NCBI GenBank assembly: GCA_000974665.1 | Contig: BBSY01000005.1 | Location: 1-64,000, forward strand | Reading direction: 5' to 3' | DNA: 64,000 bases | Source of the DNA: an alpha proteobacterium U9-1i | GTDB taxonomy: Bacteria; Pseudomonadota; Alphaproteobacteria; Caulobacterales; Aquidulcibacteraceae | Part shown: piece after piece, positions 50,665 through 58,391 of the stretch | How the letters are laid out: every line of letters begins with the position of its first letter | Position numbering within the stretch: the first letter of the stretch is position 1 | The notes under the pieces: model-generated | Told to the model about the DNA's origin: nothing | The model's input: only the letters and a program-made list of their open reading frames with translations | Databases searched by the model: none | Made by a program: the position numbers and the translations under genes

Positions 50665-51695
50665 CCTTTGAGTGCAAGCGCGGTTTCTTGGGCGATACGT
50701 TGGATCGCGGCTTCCGCCGCCGGCGCCGCGCCGGGAAACGAAACGAAGCCGTGCGGCAGGCTATCGAACCGCGCGCGCGCCACCCTTACACCCTCCTCCG
50801 CCATGCGGTCGGCATAGGCTTCACCTTGGTCGAGGAGCATGTCGAAGCCCGCATTGTAGCACAATGCCGGCGCGAGCCCCTTCAAGCTTGGCGCGCGCAA
50901 CGGTGAGATCTTGGCGTCTGCGAGGTCCTCGCCCTCGTGCACATACTGGCGCAGGAAATATTGCAACAAGTCGTCGGTTAGCGGGAACGCGTCGGCAAAT
51001 TCGTGCATCGACGCCGTGTCGCTGACGCCATCGACGGCGGGGTAAATCAGGAGCTGCAAGGCGGGCTGCGCGAGGCGCCCGTCGCGCGCCTCCAACGCCA
51101 ACAACGCGGCGAAATTCCCGCCCATGGAATCGCCGCCAACGCCGACCTTGCGTGCGGGCACGCCGTAGCGGGCGGCATTGTCGAGCGCCCATACATAAGC
51201 CGCGCGCGCGTCATCGAGCCCAGCTGGGTAGCGGTGCTCGGGCGCAAGGCGGTAGTCCACCGAGAGCACCGGCGCGCCGGCGTGCTTGGCGATCAACCCG
51301 CACAAACGGTGGCAACTTTCGAGCGAACCGATCACGCCGCCGCCTTGGTGGAAATAGACCAGCATCGCCGTCGAATTGTTGCGCACTTGCGGCAAGTACA
51401 CGCGGCACGGCACCGAGTGGCTACGGCCGGTGACATAGACTTTCTCGACCCGCACGCCGGAAACGGGCGGACCGGAAAAGGTCGCGGTCATTTGCTCGAA
51501 TGGCGGGCGCAATTGCTGCGGCGTGACCGTTGCCCAATCAACGGGGCGCTTGCGCGATTGGTCCTCGATAAACTGGAACCGCGCATCGAGCGTCATGCCC
51601 CGCACGGTGCGCGGCGTCCCGCCGGTGGCGCGAACCAACGCGGCGTCCGAACGCGACAACGCAAGACGCGCGATAAAGCGGCGCAACCACTGCAA
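50661..51695 (-). CDS. Alpha/beta hydrolase, HSL-type esterase
   Basis: 344 residues. Hormone-sensitive-lipase family: oxyanion motif FHQGGGVIGSLESCH (the usual HGGG, here HQGGG), SVDYRLAPEHRYPAGLDD, nucleophile VGGDSMGGNFAALLALE, acid in GFDMLLDQGEAYADRM, and His in DSLPHGFVSFPG. A cytoplasmic carboxylesterase for short-chain esters is likely; the natural substrate is unknown. The TetR regulator gene lies 14 bases upstream on the same strand and may control it. Confidence 0.85.
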   Translation of the reverse strand: MQWLRRFIARLALSRSDAALVRATGGTPRTVRGMTLDARFQFIEDQSRKRPVDWATVTPQQLRPPFEQMTATFSGPPVSGVRVEKVYVTGRSHSVPCRVYLPQVRNNSTAMLVYFHQGGGVIGSLESCHRLCGLIAKHAGAPVLSVDYRLAPEHRYPAGLDDARAAYVWALDNAARYGVPARKVGVGGDSMGGNFAALLALEARDGRLAQPALQLLIYPAVDGVSDTASMHEFADAFPLTDDLLQYFLRQYVHEGEDLADAKISPLRAPSLKGLAPALCYNAGFDMLLDQGEAYADRMAEEGVRVARARFDSLPHGFVSFPGAAPAAEAAIQRIAQETALALKG

Positions 51696-51709
51696 ACTTG
51701 TATGCCTCC

Positions 51710-52333
51710 TCAGCTCTTCGACGATGCACCGGCCAAGCCGTTCAAAATGAGGCCGGCGGCGAAGCGCGCCGCGCCATGCACATCAGCCGGCGCACGGCGC
51801 AGCATCGCCGTCCCGACTTCTTGAGCAATGCCGATGCAGGCGCAAGCGAGATAGTCCGCGTCGAGGCGCGGCGCGAGGCCACGGTCTATGGCGTCCTCGA
51901 TGCCGAGCCGTACTTCTTCATACACAGCCATGATCTCCGGCGTGTCCGAGCGCACGTGGGGACGGCGTTCATCGATTGGCCGGCCTTCGGCGGCGTTCTC
52001 TTCCGCCATGAAGTGGAAATAGGCCACGAACGCCGCGCGCAGATAATCCTCAAAGCTGGCGGCGTGCTGTTCGCGCGCTTCGCGCAGAATTGGGCGAAAG
52101 CGCCGCGCGGCGTCGTCCGCCAGCGCCTCGAACACCTCCTCCTTCGAGCGAAAGTAATTATAGAAGGTGCCCGACGCGAGTTCGGTGCCGCGGATGACAT
52201 CACGCACGGTGGCGGCGTCGTAGCCGAGCTGCGCGAAGACGCGCCGCGCCGCGACCAGGATCGCTTGACGATTGGCCGCCTTGGCGCGCTCACGCTTGCC
52301 AGACGGTTCGGCCTCGGCCACCTCGCTCAACAC
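51710..52333 (-). CDS. TetR family regulator
   Basis: 207 residues counted from a GTG at 52333, with CGGAG close upstream; a reading from 52372 would start inside the operator palindrome. Helix-turn-helix: RQAILVAARRVFAQLGYDAA, TVRDVIRGTELASGTFYNYF, RSKEEVFEALAD. The C-terminal ligand domain is of the usual TetR length. It precedes the esterase gene and is divergent from two thioesterase genes; the palindrome at 52367..52382 lies between, fitting autoregulation and control of both sides. Confidence 0.87.
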   Translation of the reverse strand: MLSEVAEAEPSGKRERAKAANRQAILVAARRVFAQLGYDAATVRDVIRGTELASGTFYNYFRSKEEVFEALADDAARRFRPILREAREQHAASFEDYLRAAFVAYFHFMAEENAAEGRPIDERRPHVRSDTPEIMAVYEEVRLGIEDAIDRGLAPRLDADYLACACIGIAQEVGTAMLRRAPADVHGAARFAAGLILNGLAGASSKS

Positions 52334-52366
52334 CACTCTCCGAAGGAATCTACGGTGCTGCGATAG

Positions 52367-52382
52367 CGTCACAAATGTGACG
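52367..52382. promoter_or_regulatory. Inverted repeat, probable TetR operator
   Basis: CGTCACA-AA-TGTGACG, arms of seven bases with a two-base spacer, 34-49 bases upstream of the TetR start (52333) and 58-73 bases upstream of the divergent thioesterase start (52440). A further CGTCA follows at 52386-52390. Confidence 0.55.
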
Positions 52383-52439
52383 TGGCGTCAACTTCTGTCA
52401 TTTGCGCGTAGCAGCGCTTGCGCGTAGCACGCCGGACAG

Positions 52440-52934
52440 ATGAGCGACGATGTAGACCCTCCCTACCTCAGTGGCGACGATGTGCTGACACGCATCAAGA
52501 CCATGATGGAATGGACGCCACAGGGCCGCGCCTTGGGGATCGTGCTTGAGCGCCACGAGGGCAAGAAGGTGTGGGCGCGCGTTCCCTATCGTGCAGACCT
52601 GGTGGGCGATCCTGAGACCGGCGTGATCGCGGGCGGCGTGATCACCACAAGTCTGGACCAACTCTGCGGACTGGCGACGGTGCTGGCGATGCAGACGCCC
52701 AGCACGGTCGCCACCATCGACATCCGCATCGATTATATGCGCGGCGCCATTCCCGGACGCGATGTTTGGGCCGAAGCGGAGTGCATCAAGATCGGCCGTA
52801 CTGTCGCGTTCGTGCAGGCGATCGCTTACGAAGACGATGCGAGCGATCCGATCGCGCGGGCGACGGCGACGTTCATGGTCAACGCGCAATCAAAGCGACG
52901 CATTGGCTCAAACCTTAAGCCGCCCCGCACATGA
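52440..52934 (+). CDS. PaaI-type thioesterase
   Basis: 164 residues, hotdog-fold acyl-CoA thioesterase of the PaaI group: MMEWTPQGRALGIVLER, ETGVIAGGVITTSLDQLCGL with the Asp position, TIDIRIDYMRGAIPGRDVW, RTVAFVQAIAYEDDASDPIA. It hydrolyses short or aromatic acyl-CoA. The second thioesterase gene overlaps its stop by 4 bases; such pairs often form mixed hexamers. It lies opposite the TetR gene. Confidence 0.83.
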   Translation: MSDDVDPPYLSGDDVLTRIKTMMEWTPQGRALGIVLERHEGKKVWARVPYRADLVGDPETGVIAGGVITTSLDQLCGLATVLAMQTPSTVATIDIRIDYMRGAIPGRDVWAEAECIKIGRTVAFVQAIAYEDDASDPIARATATFMVNAQSKRRIGSNLKPPRT

Positions 52935-53353
52935 CCGACGTTCAGCAAAAGCTCACGGCGGCGCTTGGGCGCGTGCCCTACGCGCGCTTCCTCGGCGTGC
53001 ACGCCGAATTGAAGGGCGATGAACTGACTTTGATCCTGCCGTTTGCCGATCACCTTGTCGGCAATCCGCTGCTGCCGGCTTTGCATGGCGGCGTGGTTGG
53101 CGCGCTGATGGAGCTGACGGCGCTCACGCAACTCTCCATCGCGTCGAAGAGCGAGAAATTTCCGAAGACGATCGATATCGGTGTGGACTATTTGCGCTCA
53201 GGCCGGCCTGTGGACACGTTCGCCCGGGCTAGGGTGGTCAAGATCGGGCGCCGCGTCGCCAACGTTCAGGCCGAGGCGTGGCAGAGTGATCGCGCCAACC
53301 CGATCGCCGCTATGCACGGTCATTTTCTGGTGCCGGAAAGCGATGCCGGCTAA
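52931..53353 (+). CDS. PaaI-type thioesterase
   Basis: 140 residues, ATG overlapping the previous gene (ATGA). Hotdog pattern: LGVHAELKGDELTLILPFAD, LLPALHGGVVGALMELTALT (active-site loop), KTIDIGVDYLRSGRPVDTFA, VVKIGRRVANVQAEAWQSD. It is similar to the preceding protein in plan, only shorter at the N-terminus. Probably a subunit of the same enzyme. The stop overlaps that of the racemase gene as CTAA. Confidence 0.83.
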   Translation: MTDVQQKLTAALGRVPYARFLGVHAELKGDELTLILPFADHLVGNPLLPALHGGVVGALMELTALTQLSIASKSEKFPKTIDIGVDYLRSGRPVDTFARARVVKIGRRVANVQAEAWQSDRANPIAAMHGHFLVPESDAG

Positions 53354-54042
53354 GCGCTTGCGAAGGCGATCGCACGCTCAACCAAGATGTCAGTCGAATT
53401 CAGCAGCGGAATGGAAATGTCGCGTTGGAACAGCACCAGCGGCGCTTCCGTGCAACCGGCAATGATGGCCTCGGCGCCACGCGCGATCAGCACCGCCGCC
53501 AACGCTCGCGCCTCGGCGCGTGACGCCGAGGCCATATCGCCGCCTTTGATGCGATAGATCAGCGCCATCATGCGCTTCTGCTCTTCGGGATCGTGCGTCA
53601 CCGGTTCAATGCCGGCGCGCTCCAGCGCGTTTTGGTAGAGCTGCGCGTCGATGCAGCCTGTGCCGGCCATCACACCGGCGCGCTTCACGCCGCGGGCCTT
53701 GGTGGCGTCCACGGTCGCTTCGATCATGTTGAGGATAGGGATGGAGAGCGCCGCGCCGATCTCGGGCGCGAAGAAATGCGCGGTGTTGCATGAGATCAAG
53801 ATGCAATCGGCGCCCTCGCGCTCAAGTCCGCGCGCGCCGGCGATCAAGGCTGGCACAGGCGAAGGCCCACGGCCGGCGATAGCATCATTGCGATTAGGAA
53901 TGCGCGGATTGTTGTCGATCAGGATGCGGAGATGATCTTGATCGGTCGCGGCGTCAGTGGCGCGGACGAGTTTGTCAAACAGATCGACGGTCGCCGCTGG
54001 ACCCATGCCGCCAAGAATGCCGATGGTCTTCGGCTCAGCCAC
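53350..54042 (-). CDS. Aspartate/glutamate racemase family protein
   Basis: 230 residues counted from a GTG at 54042 (MAEPKTIGILGGMGPAATVD), which has AGGA 8 bases upstream and matches the usual N-terminus; ATGs at 54051 and 54063 would add unmatched residues. Two-domain PLP-independent racemase with both catalytic Cys: CILISCNTAHFFAPEIG and AIIAGCTEAPLVLF. Converts L- to D-aspartate or glutamate. The start overlaps the upstream D-cysteine desulfhydrase gene, suggesting shared D-amino-acid metabolism. Confidence 0.88.
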   Translation of the reverse strand: MAEPKTIGILGGMGPAATVDLFDKLVRATDAATDQDHLRILIDNNPRIPNRNDAIAGRGPSPVPALIAGARGLEREGADCILISCNTAHFFAPEIGAALSIPILNMIEATVDATKARGVKRAGVMAGTGCIDAQLYQNALERAGIEPVTHDPEEQKRMMALIYRIKGGDMASASRAEARALAAVLIARGAEAIIAGCTEAPLVLFQRDISIPLLNSTDILVERAIAFASA

Positions 54043-55030
54043 GCAAAACATCCTGATACGCATAAAGCGCCGGCGCACCCCCGGTATGGACGAAAAGCAC
54101 GCGCTGGCCGCGCTTGAACACACCGCGGCGCGTCAAGCCGATGAGGCCCGCCATCGCCTTGCCAGAATAGACAGGGTCGAGCAGCACCGCCTCGGTACGC
54201 GCGAGCATCTGCACGACCTCTACCATTTCGTCGGTCGGGATTGAATAACCCGCGCCAACCCAGTCATCGAGTGCGGTGATCTTCTCTCGCGCCGGCGGGG
54301 CGACGCCGAGCAGAGCCGCCGTCGGCAAAGCCAGCGCGTAGAGGTTGCCCTCCTGCTCCGCACGCGGGCGGCGGACGTTGACGCCGGTGACCGGCGCGTC
54401 AAAGTTCACGCTCTCGAAGCCCACCAGCAAACCCGAATGCGTACCGCAGGAGCCGCTGGCGACGACGATGTGATCGAACGTGAGGCCAAGCTCGAAACTT
54501 TGCTGGGCGATTTCATGCGCGCACGACACATAGCCCAAGGCGCCCAGCGGATTGGAGCCGCCGCCAGGGATCACGTAACCCTTGCGCCCTTCACTCGTCA
54601 GTTCAGCAGCGAATGCGTTCATCGCCGCAGCGAGATCATCGCCGGCATTGACGACCTTGATTTTCTCCACGCCCAACAGGCCGTAGAGAAAATTGTTGCC
54701 GGTGGCGTTTGGATCGTATGAGCCGGGAACACGCTGTTCGAGCACGAGCCGACACTTCAGCCCCTCTTTCGCGGCGGCGGCGGCGGTGAGCCGGCAATGG
54801 TTGGATTGCGGGGCGCCCACGGTGATGAGCGTATCGCAACCCTGCGCGATTGCATCGGCGACGAGGAATTCAAGCTTACGCGTTTTGTTGCCGCCGGCGG
54901 CGAGACCCAACAAATCGTCGCGCTTGATCCAGATTTCCGGCCCGCCCAGCGCCGCGCTCAAATTTGGCGCGGGCTCAAGCGGCGTGAAACCATGCGTGTA
55001 ACGGCGGCGGGGAAAACGGGCGAGCTGCAT
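54035..55030 (-). CDS. D-cysteine desulfhydrase / ACC deaminase family
   Basis: 331 residues, fold-type II PLP enzyme: WIKRDDLLGLAAGGNKTRKL with the PLP Lys, TVGAPQSNHCRLTAAAAAKE, VVASGSCGTHSGLLVGFES (phosphate loop), LLDPVYSGKAMAGLIG, LFVHTGGAPALYAYQ. The pattern is that of D-cysteine desulfhydrase rather than ACC deaminase, but the two are hard to tell apart. Degrades D-cysteine to pyruvate, H2S and ammonia. Overlaps the racemase gene by 8 bases and lies 10 bases after the aminotransferase gene, so one operon is likely. Confidence 0.85.
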   Translation of the reverse strand: MQLARFPRRRYTHGFTPLEPAPNLSAALGGPEIWIKRDDLLGLAAGGNKTRKLEFLVADAIAQGCDTLITVGAPQSNHCRLTAAAAAKEGLKCRLVLEQRVPGSYDPNATGNNFLYGLLGVEKIKVVNAGDDLAAAMNAFAAELTSEGRKGYVIPGGGSNPLGALGYVSCAHEIAQQSFELGLTFDHIVVASGSCGTHSGLLVGFESVNFDAPVTGVNVRRPRAEQEGNLYALALPTAALLGVAPPAREKITALDDWVGAGYSIPTDEMVEVVQMLARTEAVLLDPVYSGKAMAGLIGLTRRGVFKRGQRVLFVHTGGAPALYAYQDVLRG

Positions 55031-55040
55031 GCCCGCCCCT

Positions 55041-55919
55041 TTACGCGCTGTTCTTGCGACGCACCAGAGCGGAGAAGTCGGCGATCAGCTGCTCGGTCAT
55101 TTTGCCCGGCGTGAACTTCATGCCGGCGATTTCGCGAACCGGCGTGATCTCCGCGGCCGAGCCGGTGAGGAACACTTCCGAGAACGTGCCGAGTTCATTC
55201 GGCCAGATCGCGCGCTCCTGCACTTCGATGCCGCGCGCTTTGGCGAGACCGATCACGGTTTGGCGGGTGAGGCCGTTCAAGAAGCAATCGGGCAGCGGCG
55301 TGTGCAGCACGCCATCCTTCACGAAGAAGATGTTGGCGCCGGTGCCTTCGGCGATCTGGCCGCGCCAATCCATCATCATCGCGTCATCGAAGCCGCTATC
55401 GAGCGCGGCGTGGCGCGAGAGCGTGCAGATCATGTAGAGGCCGGCGGCCTTCGAGTTCGATGGCGCTGTATCCGGCGCGGGGCGGCGCCACGGCGCGATC
55501 ATCAGCCGGATGCCCTTCATCTTGTCGGCGAAATAATCACCCCACGGCCACGCTGTGACGGCGACATTGATGCGACCGTGCTGGGCCGACACGCCCATCT
55601 CGTCCGAGCCGCGCCAAGCGAGCGCGCGCAGATAGCAATCCTTCCAGCCTTGCTTCACCACAAGCTCGCGCTTGGCCTTGCAGATTTCTTCGGCGCTGTA
55701 CGGCACTTCAAAGCCGAGGAGCTTGCCCGACTGGATCAGACGCTCGCTGTGTTCGCGGCTCTTGAAGATTTGGCCGTCGTAGCAGCGCTCCCCCTCGAAC
55801 ACGCAGGACGCATAATGGAGCGCGTGGCTGAGCACATGCACCTTGGCCTCGCGGTGGGGGACGAATTCGCCATTGAACCAGACCCAGCCGTCACGATCGT
55901 CAAAGGGCTGGCCGGCCAT
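55041..55919 (-). CDS. ilvE: Branched-chain-type aminotransferase (IlvE-like)
   Basis: 292 residues, class IV PLP aminotransferase: GWVWFNGEFVPHREAKVHVL, HYASCVFEGERCYDGQIF, NSKAAGLYMICTLSRHAALD (PLP Lys), GQIAEGTGANIFFVKDG, VFLTGSAAEITPVREI. Transfers amino groups from branched-chain amino acids to 2-oxoglutarate. First gene of a leftward unit with D-cysteine desulfhydrase and the racemase; an AGGAG precedes the ATG. A D-amino-acid transaminase function cannot be excluded by sequence in this class, and the neighbours leave it open. Confidence 0.85.
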   Translation of the reverse strand: MAGQPFDDRDGWVWFNGEFVPHREAKVHVLSHALHYASCVFEGERCYDGQIFKSREHSERLIQSGKLLGFEVPYSAEEICKAKRELVVKQGWKDCYLRALAWRGSDEMGVSAQHGRINVAVTAWPWGDYFADKMKGIRLMIAPWRRPAPDTAPSNSKAAGLYMICTLSRHAALDSGFDDAMMMDWRGQIAEGTGANIFFVKDGVLHTPLPDCFLNGLTRQTVIGLAKARGIEVQERAIWPNELGTFSEVFLTGSAAEITPVREIAGMKFTPGKMTEQLIADFSALVRRKNSA

Positions 55920-55999
55920 GGGGTGTCTCCTGCTATACTGAGGCTCAGCGCGAGCCGTCTGGACGGGATGGATTTGCGCCTTATTGTTTGTATCAGGAC

Positions 56000-56485
56000 A
56001 TGCCTGTCAACCAATCCAGACCCCCCGTAGAATCTTTTTCTGATCCCCGCCTATATTTGAGGGAAGATGAACTAGATCGAGCCGTCGCTTTGGTGTTCGC
56101 TGCCGCGCGGCGCTTCTGGAAGACTGCCCAGGGGCCGCTTTCAGAGGCGAACCTGGGGCCGGCGCACTATCGGGCCCTGGCGGCTATCCGGCGGGCCGAG
56201 GGGCTTTCGATCTCCGATCTGCAGGCCGCGCTGGACGTCCGCAAGCAGAGTCTGGCGCGGACATTGGACGAATTGGAGAAGGCGAGCTTGATCCAACGCG
56301 AACCTGGCCGGGCTGACCGACGTCAACGCCTGCTGCGTCTTACCGAAACCGGGCGCGCGGCGGAACGGGCGACGGCGGAAGCATTGCGTGAGCGGTTGGC
56401 GCACGTGTTTCGACTTGCTGGCGCTGACAATGTGGCCGGCGCCCGCATCGTGCTGGCCGCGCTCGCGGCGGAGGAGCAGAAGTGA
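56000..56485 (+). CDS. MarR family regulator
   Basis: 161 residues counted from the ATG at 56000; TTG at 55988 is an alternative. Winged helix: LGPAHYRALAAIRRAEGLSI, SDLQAALDVRKQSLARTLDE, LEKASLIQREPGRADRRQRL. First gene of an operon with an OmpR-type regulator, a secreted protein and a sensor kinase; the OmpR gene starts at a GTG overlapping its stop. It is divergent from ilvE with 80 bases between starts. Ligand unknown. Confidence 0.88.
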   Translation: MPVNQSRPPVESFSDPRLYLREDELDRAVALVFAAARRFWKTAQGPLSEANLGPAHYRALAAIRRAEGLSISDLQAALDVRKQSLARTLDELEKASLIQREPGRADRRQRLLRLTETGRAAERATAEALRERLAHVFRLAGADNVAGARIVLAALAAEEQK

Positions 56486-57177
56486 GCTTCGACGCGCTTG
56501 ATCGTCCACCGCACCTTTTGATCGTCGATGATGACGACCGCATTCGTGAGCTGTTGAAGCGCTATCTCGCGCAGGCGGGCGCGCGCGTTTCAACGGCGGC
56601 GGACGCCGCGTCCGCGAAGCGCATCCTTTCGACAATCGATTTCGATTTGCTGATCCTCGACGTGACGATGCCGGTCGAAGACGGCTTCTCACTTGCGGAG
56701 GCCGTCCGCAAAACGTCGAACGTGCCGATCGTGCTGCTGACGGCGCGCGGAATGCCGGAGGATCGCATCCGCGGCCTGCAGATCGGCGCCGACGATTACG
56801 TGCCGAAGCCGTTCGAGCCGGCGGAGTTGGCGTTGCGCATCAATGCGATCTTGCGCAGGACCGTCACCAATCGTGGCGAACCGCCGGAAGCGTTGACCTT
56901 CGGGCCGTTCACGTTCAACGCCATACGCGGCGAACTCATGCGCGACGGCGCGCCGGTTCGGCTGACGGAGGCGGAAGTCGCGCTGCTGCGCGTGCTGGCG
57001 GCGCGATCCGGCGAAGTGATGAGCCGCGAGGATCTGGCGAAACGCACAGGCGCGGGGCTGGAGCGATCAGTGGACGTTCAGGTGACGCGGATCCGACGCA
57101 AAATCGAAATCGATCCGCGTGCGCCGGTTTACCTGCAAACGGTGCGCGGCGTCGGTTATCGTCTGGCGGCGGATTAG
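56482..57177 (+). CDS. OmpR-family response regulator
   Basis: 231 residues from a GTG start overlapping the MarR stop. Receiver with acidic pair IVDDDDRIRELL, phospho-Asp LLILDVTMPVEDG, Thr in LLTARG and Lys in YVPKPFEP, so phosphorylatable. C-terminal winged helix: TEAEVALLRVLAARSGEVMS, RSVDVQVTRIRRKIEIDPRA, YLQTVRGVGYRLAAD. Partner of the sensor kinase at 58392..59717. Its stop overlaps the GTG start of the secreted protein gene by one base. Confidence 0.92.
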   Translation: MSFDALDRPPHLLIVDDDDRIRELLKRYLAQAGARVSTAADAASAKRILSTIDFDLLILDVTMPVEDGFSLAEAVRKTSNVPIVLLTARGMPEDRIRGLQIGADDYVPKPFEPAELALRINAILRRTVTNRGEPPEALTFGPFTFNAIRGELMRDGAPVRLTEAEVALLRVLAARSGEVMSREDLAKRTGAGLERSVDVQVTRIRRKIEIDPRAPVYLQTVRGVGYRLAAD

Positions 57178-58379
57178 TGCGCGCCCTCTTCCTCGCTTGC
57201 GCGCTGCTCGCGGCGCCGACGCCATATGCTGCGGCGCAGACCAGCGAACCGGTGGCGCTGTTTTCGTTTGAAGCGCCTTTGCGTTTGTCTCGATGGCGCG
57301 GGCCCCCAAGCGATTTGCAGACGCGCCTGAACACGGCGCTCGCGGCGTGCGGACAAACGCAAATCCGTGTCGACTATTTCCCAGGGCCTACGGGAACCGG
57401 CGCGGCACTTGGGAGGCTGCGCGCCTGCGACGGGTTTCAGATTGCGGGCGAAGAAGGCCGGCGCGATCTGACGGAAGCATTGTACGCCCGTCTCTGGCCG
57501 AACACGCCCGCGCCGAGCATTTCCGAACGCGCGTTGGTGCTCACGCTGAGCTTCGAGAACACGGACTATCATCAGTTTCTCTGGAACGTCGGCCAAGCCG
57601 CCGATCCGCACGCGTGGGGCACATGGGGGCCGTTCGGGGCGACACTCGGCGCCGGCGGCGAGGTACAATCCATCGTCGCCGCAATCGAAGCCGCCTCCCC
57701 TGGAGCGATCGCGTCGGCTTTCGAAGCTGGCGCGACGGATACCAGCTTGCCCGATCCGCGGACCTCGTGGCGCGCTGAATATTGCGCGGCAGAAGCGCGC
57801 GAGGCGCCGGAGATTTCAGGCGCCGCGTTGCTGTTGAGTTTGGCGCGGCCACTCAACGCTCAAGACCGCGAACGCTTGAAGGACGAGTTCTGTTCGGACG
57901 CGCATTTCCGCATTTGGTACGGCGCTTTTCGGGTACTGGCGGCGCGCCCCGAGGTCGTGGCCGCATACGACACGCACTACGCCGCGCAGAACCGCGCCGG
58001 CGCGGCGCGGCTTGCTGCGCTCTACAATACGCGGCGGGAACGAAGCGGTTCGAACACTTGGGTCCCGACGGAAATCGACTGGGCGTTCTTCCTCGACCGC
58101 GCGACCCAATTCACCACTAACCTCAACGCCGCCGTGGACGCTCTCGACGCGCTGCCCTCGGACGCAAATCCAGCGCAGCGCCGCCAGGCCATCGCGCGCG
58201 CGTCATTGCCGGTGCTCGCGTCGCATCGACGGCTGCGGCTGGGGCGCGACGTCGCGTTCTATGTCGACGGCGCGGAACTCAACGAAGAAGAAAGCGACGC
58301 GTGGCGCTATTACGGCGCGCGCCGCGCCGGGCAAGTTGGCCTTTCCGACCTTCGACGCCCTGCCGCGTCTCCATTCTGA
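57177..58379 (+). CDS. Large secreted protein of unknown function between regulator and kinase
   Basis: 400 residues starting at a GTG overlapping the preceding stop (TAGTG). A signal peptide (RALFLACALLAAPTPYAAA-QTSE). The mature protein has SFEAPLRLSRWRGPPSDLQT, TALAACGQTQIRVDYFPGPT, ALVLTLSFENTDYHQFLWNV, and late DASLPVLASHRRLRLGRDVA-like blocks, with Cys only at three places. No known domain is recognised. A periplasmic protein encoded inside a two-component operon may sense or modulate the kinase, but this is inference from position only. Confidence 0.6.
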   Translation: MRALFLACALLAAPTPYAAAQTSEPVALFSFEAPLRLSRWRGPPSDLQTRLNTALAACGQTQIRVDYFPGPTGTGAALGRLRACDGFQIAGEEGRRDLTEALYARLWPNTPAPSISERALVLTLSFENTDYHQFLWNVGQAADPHAWGTWGPFGATLGAGGEVQSIVAAIEAASPGAIASAFEAGATDTSLPDPRTSWRAEYCAAEAREAPEISGAALLLSLARPLNAQDRERLKDEFCSDAHFRIWYGAFRVLAARPEVVAAYDTHYAAQNRAGAARLAALYNTRRERSGSNTWVPTEIDWAFFLDRATQFTTNLNAAVDALDALPSDANPAQRRQAIARASLPVLASHRRLRLGRDVAFYVDGAELNEEESDAWRYYGARRAGQVGLSDLRRPAASPF

Positions 58380-58391
58380 TCCGAGCACATA

